Of a stretch of DNA of 6,929 nucleotides, positions 1-6,304 are shown one piece after another. The stretch is from the NCBI GenBank assembly GCA_949742895.1, contig CATJRT010000127.1:1-6929 (forward strand), given 5' to 3'. The notes under the pieces were generated by a model. That model saw only the letters and a list, made by a program, of their open reading frames with translations. It did not search any database and was not told where the DNA came from. Origin of the DNA: an uncultured Eubacteriales bacterium. GTDB lineage: Bacteria; Bacillota_A; Clostridia; Oscillospirales; Oscillospiraceae. The translations under genes and the position numbers were made by a program. How positions within the stretch are numbered: the stretch's first letter is position 1; every line of letters starts with the position of its first letter.

Positions 1-74
1 ATTCCCCGGCGGCGCGTTCTGCCGTTGCTCTGGCCCAGGCTCTGCCAAACCAAAGCTGCACGTATCCTGTCCGC

Positions 75-779
75 TTACATATGAAACCGCCGCCGGACCT
101 CCCGGCGCAGGCCGGGCACCCAACGAACCACCAGCAGCGGAATCTCCATCGCCCCAGCGACAATGAGCACCACCAGCGACCAGGACGGCCCCCATGCTCC
201 GTGAAAATACAAATCACTTAGCAGCTCCAGCCCCACGACAAACACCGCTATGGAGGCAATGACCAACGCTATAGTGGAAAGGATGCTCCTCTGTCTGTTC
301 CGGAGCAGCAGCACCTGTGCCAGCATGATAAGCCCCAGCAGCACGATGGCCGGCAGCGCCAGATGGGCATACCAATCCAGCCCGTCCAGCTCCCAGGCAA
401 TCATCAACACATAAAGCCCAATCGCCGCCCCGTCCAGCAAAGTCATCACCGGCAGCGGCAGCTTCCGGAACAGCAGCGGCGGCGCCGCAAAGACCCAGAG
501 CATGGCCGCAGCCCCAATCACATAGAGAGACCAGATGTGGCCTGTTTGCAGGAACAGGTTCAAAAGCCCGCAGCAAACAGCCACGGAGGCCAGCATGGCG
601 GAGAGTAGCACTGCCGCCGCCCGCCGGGGTGCCAGGGGCACCTCGCCGGGCTCCGTGGGAAATGGGGTGGGCTCGTTTTGATCCACCGGCTGCCTGGGGT
701 TACAGACCGGCGTCCAGCACAAGGGGCAGAATTTTGCCGTGCCGTCCAGCTCCACGCCGCAATTAACACAATATGACAT
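75..779 (-). CDS. DUF6320-like zinc-ribbon, six-pass membrane protein
   Basis: This 234-residue integral membrane protein has no known biochemical function. The N-terminus holds a zinc-ribbon with two CxxC pairs (Cys4, Cys7, Cys18, Cys21). A Pro/Glu-rich linker (about residues 28-50) follows, then about six hydrophobic segments (roughly 54-77, 82-104, 109-129, 137-160, 166-188 and 198-221) and an Arg-rich tail ending in RRRFHM. This layout matches DUF6320-type proteins, which I recall being encoded beside alcohol-acetyltransferase-like genes in Clostridia; the family name is from memory. ATG at 779 was chosen because AGGAGG (787-792) lies 7 nt upstream. An in-frame TTG three bases further upstream would leave only 4 nt. 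It starts 42 nt after the acetyltransferase stop with no terminator between, so the two are probably co-transcribed. The ribbon would face the cytoplasm if the positive-inside rule holds. It could sense, recruit or export the product of its partner, but that is inference. Confidence 0.85.
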   Translation of the reverse strand: MSYCVNCGVELDGTAKFCPLCWTPVCNPRQPVDQNEPTPFPTEPGEVPLAPRRAAAVLLSAMLASVAVCCGLLNLFLQTGHIWSLYVIGAAAMLWVFAAPPLLFRKLPLPVMTLLDGAAIGLYVLMIAWELDGLDWYAHLALPAIVLLGLIMLAQVLLLRNRQRSILSTIALVIASIAVFVVGLELLSDLYFHGAWGPSWSLVVLIVAGAMEIPLLVVRWVPGLRREVRRRFHM

Positions 780-784
780 CAAGG

Positions 785-792
785 CACCTCCT
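785..792 (-). promoter_or_regulatory. Shine-Dalgarno site of the zinc-ribbon membrane protein
   Basis: The minus strand reads AGGAGGTG here, a near-perfect anti-16S match. It lies 7 nt (counted from AGGAGG) before the ATG at 779. This spacing decides the start in favour of that ATG over the TTG at 782. Confidence 0.8.
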
Positions 793-821
793 GTTCAGCC
801 TGCAATCGAACCGGTATGGCG

Positions 822-2105
822 TCAGTGCACCTCTTTCCGGTTGGAAATCACCTTGACCGGGATGTCCTCCCGGACCAGATGGGTAAAAAAACGCCGTTCC
901 GTTTCGCTGGACGTTCCAGTTCCGGCAAAGGTCACCTCCATCACGTCCCCGCAGCTGATGGAGGCACAGTGAGGAACGGGCCGGGTGGCCTGCCCCAAAA
1001 TTACCTCCATGCGCCGGATGTGGGCCGCTATGGAATCCGGCAGATGGACAGCCCCCGGATTGGTAAAGGTTGCGGTATAAGGCCGGACCGCCACAAGCCA
1101 GTAGGAAAAGGCCATGATGGGTTTTTTCAAAAACAGCGGTATGACCTGCAAAAAACGGTTTTGGGTAAATCTCACGTTCCCGGTGATCGCGGCCTGCATC
1201 TTCGGCCGGTTTAGGGACAATCCCATAAAATGATGGACGTACCGGATCAAATCCTCCAGGGTATAGTCCCCCAGGGTAGGATCAACGCAGGGCCGCACAG
1301 TCAACATAAAATTCCGCAGGGTCTCCGAGGGGAACCAACCTCTGAGATTCACTGGGATGGCCAGCACAATGGGCTTTTCCCGGAAGGGATGCTCCGAGCG
1401 CTGCTTTTCCAGCAGGGACAGCAGCAGAAGCGCCGCCAGGTATTCCGTAATGGTAGCTCCATACCCCCTGGCCTTCGCTTTGAGCGCTGCCACGGACATA
1501 AGGCCCATGGTCACGTTCAGCGTATAAAAGGGCTCCGGGGAACTGGCGTTGGCATAGGCGGTCTTCTGAAACCCGCCCCGCAGGACCCGCTTCCCGACAT
1601 ACCTGCCGTAGGCGTCCTCCAGCTCCTCTGGCCTGGGCGGCTGGTTTACATCTAAAATCAGTGGGTCCGCAGGAACGTTCACCCCCCGTTCCCTCAGGTA
1701 CTCCGCCAGCACCGTTCGGAAAAAGGTCAGCGCCCCGCTCCCGTCAGAGATGGCGTGGAATGCCTCAAAGGAGATTCGGTATTCATAGTAGAAAAAACGG
1801 ATCAGCCAGTCGTTATCCTCTTTGTCCCGTATAGGCTGGCATGGATTGGAGATATCCGGCTGCACAAAGGGACCGGGCTTGTTGTTTGACTCAAAATAGC
1901 ACCAGAAAACCCCCTTGCGGATGCGAACCCGAAAGCTGGGGAACCGGGGCATAGAGCGGTCCACTGCCCGCTGAAGCGCTGAGGGATCCACCTTTTCGTC
2001 CATAACGGCGGAAAACCGGTAAACCGGAGCGTACTTCTCCTTTTTCAGTGCAGAGTAAAGTACACCGGCATTGTCCAGCCGGTACCAGTTCTGTTCCCGC
2101 GGCAT
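822..2105 (-). CDS. Alcohol acetyltransferase-like (condensation-fold) acyltransferase
   Basis: This 427-residue enzyme belongs to the CoA-dependent acyltransferase/condensation-fold superfamily and is closest in appearance to bacterial alcohol-acetyltransferase-like (PF07247-type) or PapA-like proteins. The catalytic HxxxDG motif is present as His117-A-I-S-Asp121-Gly in FHAISDGSG. His117 would act as general base, attacking through an alcohol or amine acceptor on an acyl-CoA. A second-half segment, TFTNPGAV (about 346-353), sits where the family has its structural SNLG/DFGWG-type motif. No signal peptide or membrane segment is evident, so it should be cytoplasmic. ATG at 2105 is used because GGAGGGA (2111-2117) lies 5 nt upstream and the family-like sequence begins right there (NWYRLDNAG). 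The open frame runs 27 codons further upstream, but that stretch has no similarity feature and overlaps the promoter. It is the first gene of a two-gene unit with the zinc-ribbon membrane protein. The acceptor and acyl donor cannot be read from sequence. Confidence 0.85.
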   Translation of the reverse strand: MPREQNWYRLDNAGVLYSALKKEKYAPVYRFSAVMDEKVDPSALQRAVDRSMPRFPSFRVRIRKGVFWCYFESNNKPGPFVQPDISNPCQPIRDKEDNDWLIRFFYYEYRISFEAFHAISDGSGALTFFRTVLAEYLRERGVNVPADPLILDVNQPPRPEELEDAYGRYVGKRVLRGGFQKTAYANASSPEPFYTLNVTMGLMSVAALKAKARGYGATITEYLAALLLLSLLEKQRSEHPFREKPIVLAIPVNLRGWFPSETLRNFMLTVRPCVDPTLGDYTLEDLIRYVHHFMGLSLNRPKMQAAITGNVRFTQNRFLQVIPLFLKKPIMAFSYWLVAVRPYTATFTNPGAVHLPDSIAAHIRRMEVILGQATRPVPHCASISCGDVMEVTFAGTGTSSETERRFFTHLVREDIPVKVISNRKEVH

Positions 2106-2110
2106 ATGCG

Positions 2111-2117
2111 TCCCTCC
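2111..2117 (-). promoter_or_regulatory. Shine-Dalgarno site of the acetyltransferase-like gene
   Basis: The minus strand reads GGAGGGA, 5 nt before the ATG at 2105. It is the only good ribosome site in this frame and argues against the 27-codon upstream extension. Confidence 0.75.
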
Positions 2118-2133
2118 GTTCTGTAATAGAAAC

Positions 2134-2162
2134 AGTTTATCACAGGCAGACCAAAAGCACAA
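2134..2162 (-). promoter_or_regulatory. Candidate sigma-A promoter for the acetyltransferase/membrane-protein unit
   Basis: Read on the minus strand, TTGTGC (2157-2162) is followed after 17 nt by TAAACT (2134-2139), with TG one base before the -10, giving an extended -10 (TGATAAACT). The -35 matches TTGACA at only three positions and the -10 matches TATAAT at four, so the call rests on spacing, the TG element and position. It would give a leader of roughly 20-25 nt before the ATG at 2105. Confidence 0.45.
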
Positions 2163-2169
2163 GGACAGT

Positions 2170-2184
2170 ATACGCCGATACGCC
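2170..2184. repeat. Tandem direct repeat ATACGCC-G-ATACGCC between divergent promoters
   Basis: Two copies of ATACGCC (2170-2176 and 2178-2184) are separated by one base, giving an 8-bp period. They lie between the -35 box of the hydrolase promoter (starts 2186) and the -35 box of the acetyltransferase promoter (ends 2162). A GTATAC palindrome (2168-2173) overlaps the first copy. The position suits an operator shared by both promoters, but a 7-bp repeat can arise by chance and no regulator gene is in the window. Confidence 0.35.
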
Positions 2185-2185
2185 A

Positions 2186-2214
2186 TTGAAAAAAACAGGC
2201 ATTTATGCTATATT
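2186..2214 (+). promoter_or_regulatory. Sigma-A promoter of the alpha/beta hydrolase gene
   Basis: TTGAAA (2186-2191) and TATATT (2209-2214) are separated by 17 nt, the optimal sigma-A spacing. A start site near 2221 would give a short leader of about 24 nt containing the purine-rich ribosome site before ATG 2245. This also shows that in-frame codons upstream of 2221 are not part of the protein. Confidence 0.75.
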
Positions 2215-2244
2215 GGACAGCAAAGGACAAGAGGGGCGATTTCC

Positions 2245-3198
2245 ATGCAGAAAAAAGCGATGCGGTTTCGCGGCATAACAACCGCGGAAAAGAAAACCCA
2301 TGCCGAAGAAAAAAGGCTGGCCCGGATGATGAAGGCGCTCAAGGCCATTCACTCCGTCAGTCAGGCGGAGTCCATGGAGCCGGAGGATCTGGCCCGGCAA
2401 CGGGCGGCCCAGGAGATTCTGGGGCGGCTGGCTGCACCCATGATCGGTATGCGCTGGGAGCCCTTCAGCCTGGACGGCATGAAGGCCGCATGGATACGAC
2501 CCGAGTGGGGCCATGACCCCAACCAGATCATCCTGTACTGCCACGGGGGCGGCTACACCAGCGGAAATCTGGGCTACTCCCGGCCCCTGGCCTCCAAGCT
2601 GTGCCACGCCTCCGGCTGGAAGACTCTGTGCTTTGAATACCGTCTGGCCCCGGAGCATCCCTATCCGGCAGCGGTAGAGGACGCGGTGCGGGTGTGGGAT
2701 TACCTGATGTATCAGGGCTATGGAGCCAAGGACATCACCGTGGCAGGAGACTCCGCCGGGGGAAATCTGGCATTGGTGCTGCTGTACCGGCTGAAGGCGG
2801 AGGGCCGTCAGCTCCCCAAGCGTCTGGTGCTGTTGTCTCCTTGGACGGACATGACCGCCAGCGGGGAATCCTACACTCAGCGCACTGAACTGGATCCCAC
2901 CATCACCATGGAATATATTCGTGCGGTACGCACCGCCTACGCCGGGGGAGCCGACCTGAAAAACCCCATGCTGTCGCCGCTGTTTGGAGACTTTAAGGGC
3001 TTTCCCCCCACGCTGATACAGGTAGGCAGCAACGAGCTGCTGTATTCCGACGCCGAGCAGCTCCGGGACCGGATGCGGGCGGCGGGGGTGCTGTGCCAGA
3101 TGGAGGAATGGAAGGAAATGTGGCACGTATTTCAGATGATGCCCATCAAGAAGGCGGACGAGGCCATGGAGCACATCGGAAGGTTCCTGCTGCACTGA
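2245..3198 (+). CDS. HSL-family alpha/beta hydrolase (carboxylesterase/acetyl esterase-like)
   Basis: This 317-residue serine hydrolase of the hormone-sensitive-lipase family (alpha/beta hydrolase fold-3, PF07859-type) should cleave short acyl esters in the cytoplasm. The oxyanion-hole motif HGGG is at 100-103, the family signature YRLAPEHPYPAA at 132-143 and the nucleophile elbow GDSAGG at 168-173, with Ser170 catalytic. The likely acid is Glu264 in VGSNE and the base is His294 in MWHVF. The Ser-to-acid gap is 94 residues and the acid-to-His gap is 30, typical of the family. Residues 1-50 are charged and helical, as expected of the cap domain. ATG at 2245 is chosen because the promoter start site falls near 2221 and GAGGGG (2231-2236) lies 8 nt upstream; the frame is open further back, but that stretch is untranscribed. 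It is divergent from the acetyltransferase gene, so it may hydrolyse the ester that enzyme makes. The substrate is unknown. Confidence 0.9.
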   Translation: MQKKAMRFRGITTAEKKTHAEEKRLARMMKALKAIHSVSQAESMEPEDLARQRAAQEILGRLAAPMIGMRWEPFSLDGMKAAWIRPEWGHDPNQIILYCHGGGYTSGNLGYSRPLASKLCHASGWKTLCFEYRLAPEHPYPAAVEDAVRVWDYLMYQGYGAKDITVAGDSAGGNLALVLLYRLKAEGRQLPKRLVLLSPWTDMTASGESYTQRTELDPTITMEYIRAVRTAYAGGADLKNPMLSPLFGDFKGFPPTLIQVGSNELLYSDAEQLRDRMRAAGVLCQMEEWKEMWHVFQMMPIKKADEAMEHIGRFLLH

Positions 3199-3235
3199 CC
3201 TCCATCCAGCCTCTGTATTTATCTGCGGACAAAAC

Positions 3236-3266
3236 GCCCCCTTCGGCAAAGCGGCCGAAAGGGGGC
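3236..3266. terminator. Bidirectional intrinsic terminator between convergent genes
   Basis: GCCCCCTT (3236-3243) plus CGGC (3244-3247) pair with GCCG (3254-3257) plus AAGGGGGC (3259-3266). This gives a 12-bp GC-rich stem with one bulged A (3258) and a 6-nt loop. The plus-strand side is followed by TGTTTCATTATTT and the minus-strand side by GTTTTG. It starts 37 nt after the hydrolase stop and ends 7 nt before the last base of the LysM gene stop, so it can serve both. The interrupted T-tracts make termination strength uncertain. Confidence 0.8.
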
Positions 3267-3273
3267 TGTTTCA

Positions 3274-6120
3274 TTATTTGGCAGGAATTGTGAGAACCTG
3301 ACCGGGGTAGATGACGTTTGCATTCTTGATAATAGACTTGTTTGCCTCGTAAATCGTCTTCCAAAGCCGTGCGTCGCCGTAATAAGTCTCGGCGATGGAG
3401 CTGAGACTGTCGCCGGACTTGACCGTATAGGTGGTATCGTCCGCAGGCGTCTCGCTGGAGGCAGGCGGCGTCGCACCGGCGCTGCCGTTCATGGAAACGT
3501 TGGGCAGCAGGATGGTCTGGCCCGCATAAATCAGGCTGGCATTCTTGATGACAGCCTTATTGTATTCATAAATCGCCTTCCACATCGCCGCATAACCGTA
3601 GTATGCCTTGGCAATCCCGCTGAGGGTGTCGCCCCGCTTGACTACATAGGTCACAGCCTCAGGCGCAGGCTGCTCAGGCTGCACCGGTTCAGTGGGTTGC
3701 TCAGACTGCTCGGGCTGCACCGGTTCACCGGGTTGATCAGCCTGCTCGGGCTGTGCCGGTTCGGTGGACTGCTCAGGCTGCGCCGGTTCGGTGGGCTGCT
3801 CAGGCCGCTGAGGCTCGCCGGGCATACCGCCCTGCTGGTGAGCCTCCTTCACGGTAATGGTGACGGTGTTCTCCGCCTGAGTCAGGCCGTCCAGCCGGTA
3901 GCTGCCGTCCTCCTCATGGGTCAACACGCTGGTGTCGGAACACTCCACGGAGACGATTTCCCAACCATCCTTGGCGTTGGCCTCAAAGGTGATGTAGGTG
4001 AACGCCTTGTAATCAAAGGCCACGGCGGCGGAGGCGGGTGCGCCGTCCTCAGTGACCGCCTTAAAGGTCACGGCATGCAGACCGCTGTAGTCCTGAGTCT
4101 CGGCCAAAATGTCGCTATTAGTGTCGATGACGGGAGCGGCTTCCACAATGTAGGTCACGTTTCCATGCTCATAGGTTCCATCCGCCTTTGCCTCGCCGTC
4201 CACGGTAAGGGATTGGGCGTAAACAGTGGTCCTGGTCCCGGACTTGATGTCGTCCAGGCTGTCCACAGTGACATTGGCCATATGGTTGGCCTCGCCCACT
4301 ACGTTCCAGACGGAGCCGTTGGTCAGGGTCAGGTTAACCGGGTTGTTGACCACCTCATTGGCCACATTGAACTGTGCGCCAATCTTCAGGTAATCGCCGT
4401 TGGTGCCGTTGACAGGGTCCAGATAGTTGGGCCAGGTGCAGGCGTTGAGGACAGATCCGTTAGCCAGCCGGTTGCCTTCGCCGTCGGTGTGGTAGCCGTA
4501 AGAGGCCGAGATGGAACCGGTGACGGTGGCGTTATCCAAGGTCACGTTGAGGGCCTGGGTGTAGTTGTAGATGTTGTTCCAGATGTTTCCGGTGTAGTCG
4601 CCGTTCTTCAGGGTGGCGTTGGAGTCATTGATCTCACCCTTGGAGGTGGCGCGGGTAGCGGTGTCGCCATTGTCGTTGATGGTATAGGTAGTGACACCGG
4701 GATTGCCCGCGTCGTCGGACTCCACCAGCTCGATGAGGGTACCGCCCCAGGGGTTCTTGACACCCAGAGTAACGTCAACATTGTCGATCTCCACGTTGGT
4801 GTAGCCCTTGTTGGCCGCGCCGGACTTGATCTGTACCAGAGTGTCCTCGGCGTAGACAGTGGAGTCCTTGACGGACAGCAGGCCGCCGGCGTTCTGCTGG
4901 GTCATGAAAGCAATGCGACCGGAGTGCAGGTCGGAGTTGGTGTAGTAGGCGCTGGAGGTGCTGGAGGCCATAATCTGCACGTAATCAGGGGTGTAAAACT
5001 GTACGTTGTCGAACAGGTCCCACACGCCGGAATCGGCATAGGCCACATAGCCGGAGCCAGCCATAGTAAAGCCGTACTCCACGCCGTTGACGGTCTTTTT
5101 CAGGGTATACTCCTTGCCTGCCTGGGCCACCTCCACGGTACCGATGCCGCCCAGCACGTTCTTCGCAGTGAGGGCGTACTCGCCGGTGGTGTCGTGCCCC
5201 ACACCGGAGTCGGTAGACAAAGCACCCCAGCCGGTGGACACCACAATGGAGTCCTCATACAGAGCGGTGGCGGAGCCCAGCACGTTGGTGGCGCGGACCA
5301 CACCCTCCATGCCCAAGGCAAAGGGGGTGCGCTTCATCATGCTGACCACCAGGGCATCGTACTCCTCCTTAGTGTCCAGGGTCTCGTTGGCGGAGATGAC
5401 GGAGTTAGTGACGTGCAGGTCGGCGTCGCCGCCGGCCCAGATGGCAGTGCGAATGACGCCATAGGTGTCGATGATGGCATGATTGATGGTGAGCTTGGAG
5501 GTACCGTCGGCCATAACGCCCGCACCCCAGCCGCTGAAGTCGTCTCCGCCGTCGCCCACCATGGTCATGTTCAGCCCGTCGATGGCGTACTCGGCGGAGT
5601 CGGTGACGTAGATGCCGTTGAAGAACGCGCCGTTGGAGTTGACGGTCACATCCTTGGCGGAGGCACCGTCATAGCTGCCGGAAATGGCGTCGGTGACGGA
5701 GGCTTCAGCGTTGACGCCGTTGGCACCGATGAGCAGGGCCTGACGGAAATTATACTCCGCCTTGGTGGCGGTGGGACCATCCCAAGGCGGTGCGCCCGCG
5801 CCGGATTTCAGCACGGGGGTGGCAGTGAAGGAGAACAAACCGGTGAAGGATGCGCCGGCCTTGATGTCCTCCTGGGCGCCGTTGACCACAAAGGTCAGCA
5901 CCTGACCCTCGGGGGCGGAGACTGTTTTGCTCTCTCCGTTTTCGGTGTAGGTGACGGCGGTGACGTGGGTCATCGCGCTGGTGGATGTGGTATTGTCCGT
6001 AGTGACGCTGACGATGGTGAGCTCCGCTGCGTCTGCAGCGAAGGCGCCGACGGTGCACAGAGATAGTACCATGGTTAGGACCAGAACGGCTGACAACGTG
6101 CGCTTGGGCTTTTTGTGCAT
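3274..6120 (-). CDS. Secreted beta-helix-like surface protein with two C-terminal LysM domains
   Basis: This 948-residue exported protein is probably held on peptidoglycan. Residues 1-28 are a Sec signal peptide: a Lys/Arg-rich start, a hydrophobic core, and a likely cut after AFA (26-28). Residues about 30-660 are rich in Asn, Thr, Gly, Val and Asp. They contain recurring short strands such as LHVTNSVISA, LSVKDSTVYA, LNVTLDNATV and VNLTLTNGSV, which suggest a right-handed parallel beta-helix (pectin-lyase-like). Residues about 685-760 look like an Ig-like beta domain. A Pro/Glu/Gln repeat linker (765-822) leads to LysM domains at 824-873 and 897-946. No sortase motif or SLH domain is present, so LysM binding to glycan strands is the only visible anchor. 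No catalytic residues for a polysaccharide lyase could be identified, so an adhesin or sugar-binding role is as likely as enzyme activity. ATG 6120 is fixed by AGGAGG 7 nt upstream and by the signal peptide. It is transcribed alone, from its own promoter. Confidence 0.9.
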   Translation of the reverse strand: MHKKPKRTLSAVLVLTMVLSLCTVGAFAADAAELTIVSVTTDNTTSTSAMTHVTAVTYTENGESKTVSAPEGQVLTFVVNGAQEDIKAGASFTGLFSFTATPVLKSGAGAPPWDGPTATKAEYNFRQALLIGANGVNAEASVTDAISGSYDGASAKDVTVNSNGAFFNGIYVTDSAEYAIDGLNMTMVGDGGDDFSGWGAGVMADGTSKLTINHAIIDTYGVIRTAIWAGGDADLHVTNSVISANETLDTKEEYDALVVSMMKRTPFALGMEGVVRATNVLGSATALYEDSIVVSTGWGALSTDSGVGHDTTGEYALTAKNVLGGIGTVEVAQAGKEYTLKKTVNGVEYGFTMAGSGYVAYADSGVWDLFDNVQFYTPDYVQIMASSTSSAYYTNSDLHSGRIAFMTQQNAGGLLSVKDSTVYAEDTLVQIKSGAANKGYTNVEIDNVDVTLGVKNPWGGTLIELVESDDAGNPGVTTYTINDNGDTATRATSKGEINDSNATLKNGDYTGNIWNNIYNYTQALNVTLDNATVTGSISASYGYHTDGEGNRLANGSVLNACTWPNYLDPVNGTNGDYLKIGAQFNVANEVVNNPVNLTLTNGSVWNVVGEANHMANVTVDSLDDIKSGTRTTVYAQSLTVDGEAKADGTYEHGNVTYIVEAAPVIDTNSDILAETQDYSGLHAVTFKAVTEDGAPASAAVAFDYKAFTYITFEANAKDGWEIVSVECSDTSVLTHEEDGSYRLDGLTQAENTVTITVKEAHQQGGMPGEPQRPEQPTEPAQPEQSTEPAQPEQADQPGEPVQPEQSEQPTEPVQPEQPAPEAVTYVVKRGDTLSGIAKAYYGYAAMWKAIYEYNKAVIKNASLIYAGQTILLPNVSMNGSAGATPPASSETPADDTTYTVKSGDSLSSIAETYYGDARLWKTIYEANKSIIKNANVIYPGQVLTIPAK
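3283..3432 (-). other. LysM domain 2 (C-terminal)
   Basis: Residues 897-946 run from TYTVKSGDSL to QVLTIP, with the family landmarks GDSL, YYG, a central W, NK and a PGQ near the end. It is 50 residues long and identical to LysM domain 1 at 30 of 50 positions by direct comparison, so the pair probably arose by internal duplication. LysM domains bind N-acetylglucosamine-containing glycans such as peptidoglycan. Confidence 0.9.
3502..3651 (-). other. LysM domain 1
   Basis: Residues 824-873 run from TYVVKRGDTL to TILLP, with GDTL, YYG, W, NK and AGQ at the expected spacing. A Ser/Pro/Ala-rich linker of 23 residues (874-896) joins it to the second LysM domain. Confidence 0.9.
3655..3828 (-). repeat. 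Pro/Glu/Gln-rich tandem repeat linker
   Basis: Residues 765-822 are built from units of the form EP-(A/V/Q)-(Q/R)-PEQ plus a short tail, in lengths of 9, 9, 12 and 12 residues. In DNA the plus-strand core CCGGTTC recurs at 3684, 3720, 3756 and 3783, that is at 36-, 36- and 27-bp steps, all multiples of three. The segment is predicted to be an extended, wall-spanning spacer between the beta-helix body and the LysM anchors. Such repeats can change length by slippage without breaking the frame. Confidence 0.85.
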
Positions 6121-6127
6121 ACTGTTT

Positions 6128-6133
6128 CCTCCT
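6128..6133 (-). promoter_or_regulatory. Shine-Dalgarno site of the LysM surface-protein gene
   Basis: The minus strand reads a perfect AGGAGG, 7 nt before the ATG at 6120. It directly supports that start. Confidence 0.85.
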
Positions 6134-6148
6134 TATTGATTTGAATGC

Positions 6149-6192
6149 TTGGGCCGCATATCCTTCTTCCGGCATTGCGTAAACACGCCCAA
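6149..6192 (-). promoter_or_regulatory. Bulged hairpin in the 5' leader of the LysM surface-protein gene
   Basis: In RNA sense, UUGGGC (6192-6187) pairs with GCCCAA (6154-6149), and CGCA (6179-6176) pairs with UGCG (6158-6155). The two 3' strands are contiguous. On the 5' side a 7-nt bulge, GUGUUUA (6186-6180), separates them, and a 17-nt loop (6175-6159) closes the stem. The structure covers most of a leader of about 75 nt and ends 15 nt before the ribosome site. It does not match a riboswitch class that I can recognise. It could be a regulatory or mRNA-stabilising 5' element, or a chance fold. Confidence 0.45.
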
Positions 6193-6202
6193 CTGTAAAC
6201 TT

Positions 6203-6232
6203 ATTATATCTTTCATTTAGCACAAAAATCAA
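6203..6232 (-). promoter_or_regulatory. Sigma-A promoter of the LysM surface-protein gene
   Basis: On the minus strand, TTGATT (6227-6232) and a perfect TATAAT (6203-6208) are separated by 18 nt. The predicted start near 6196 gives a leader of about 75 nt that contains the bulged hairpin. The AT-rich stretch upstream (6233-6300) could act as an UP element. Confidence 0.75.
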
Positions 6233-6304
6233 CCGCAAAATAGGACATTTTATTAGGAAAATATACAATTATTTGAGTTTTCGTTTATCTCTGCAAATAT
6301 ATGC

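Noticed and set aside
1..84. Short open frames at the left edge: a plus-strand frame ending at TGA 82-84 and a minus-strand frame from GTG at 59-61 running off the edge
   Set aside because: Both are too short to judge, have no convincing ribosome site or family signal, and no terminator could be identified in these bases.
2106..2186. A 27-codon N-terminal extension of the acetyltransferase-like protein
   Set aside because: It overlaps the candidate promoter and ribosome site of the gene, and the family-like sequence begins at the ATG at 2105 right after GGAGGGA.
2071..2244. A 58-codon N-terminal extension of the alpha/beta hydrolase
   Set aside because: The strong TTGAAA-N17-TATATT promoter lies inside it, so most of it would not be transcribed; a suitable start and ribosome site exist at 2245.
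2203..3249. A 348-codon open frame on the minus strand opposite the hydrolase gene
   Set aside because: The plus strand carries all alpha/beta hydrolase motifs with a promoter and ribosome site; the antisense product has no recognisable feature and runs through the terminator.
3667..3800. A CRISPR-like array suggested by regularly spaced CCGGTTC blocks
   Set aside because: The spacing is in codon multiples, the intervening sequence is itself repetitive, and it encodes a Pro/Glu/Gln linker within a well-supported gene.
3697..6066. A 789-codon open frame on the plus strand opposite the LysM surface-protein gene
   Set aside because: It is a codon-bias shadow: its product is low-complexity Gly/Val/His/Asp-rich with no domain, while the minus-strand frame has a promoter, AGGAGG site, signal peptide and LysM domains.
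6149..6192. A cyclic-di-GMP (GEMM-type) riboswitch, suggested by ACGCAA-GCC-like bases in the leader
   Set aside because: The remaining conserved parts of that class, including the GGUAGGUAGC-type 3' segment and tetraloop receptor, are absent and the element is too short.
5750..6268. A minus-strand open frame overlapping the leader and start of the LysM gene in another frame, including a possible short leader peptide starting at 6175
   Set aside because: No ribosome site precedes the leader ATG, and the frame runs on into the signal-peptide region in the wrong frame with an Arg/His-rich product typical of a shadow.
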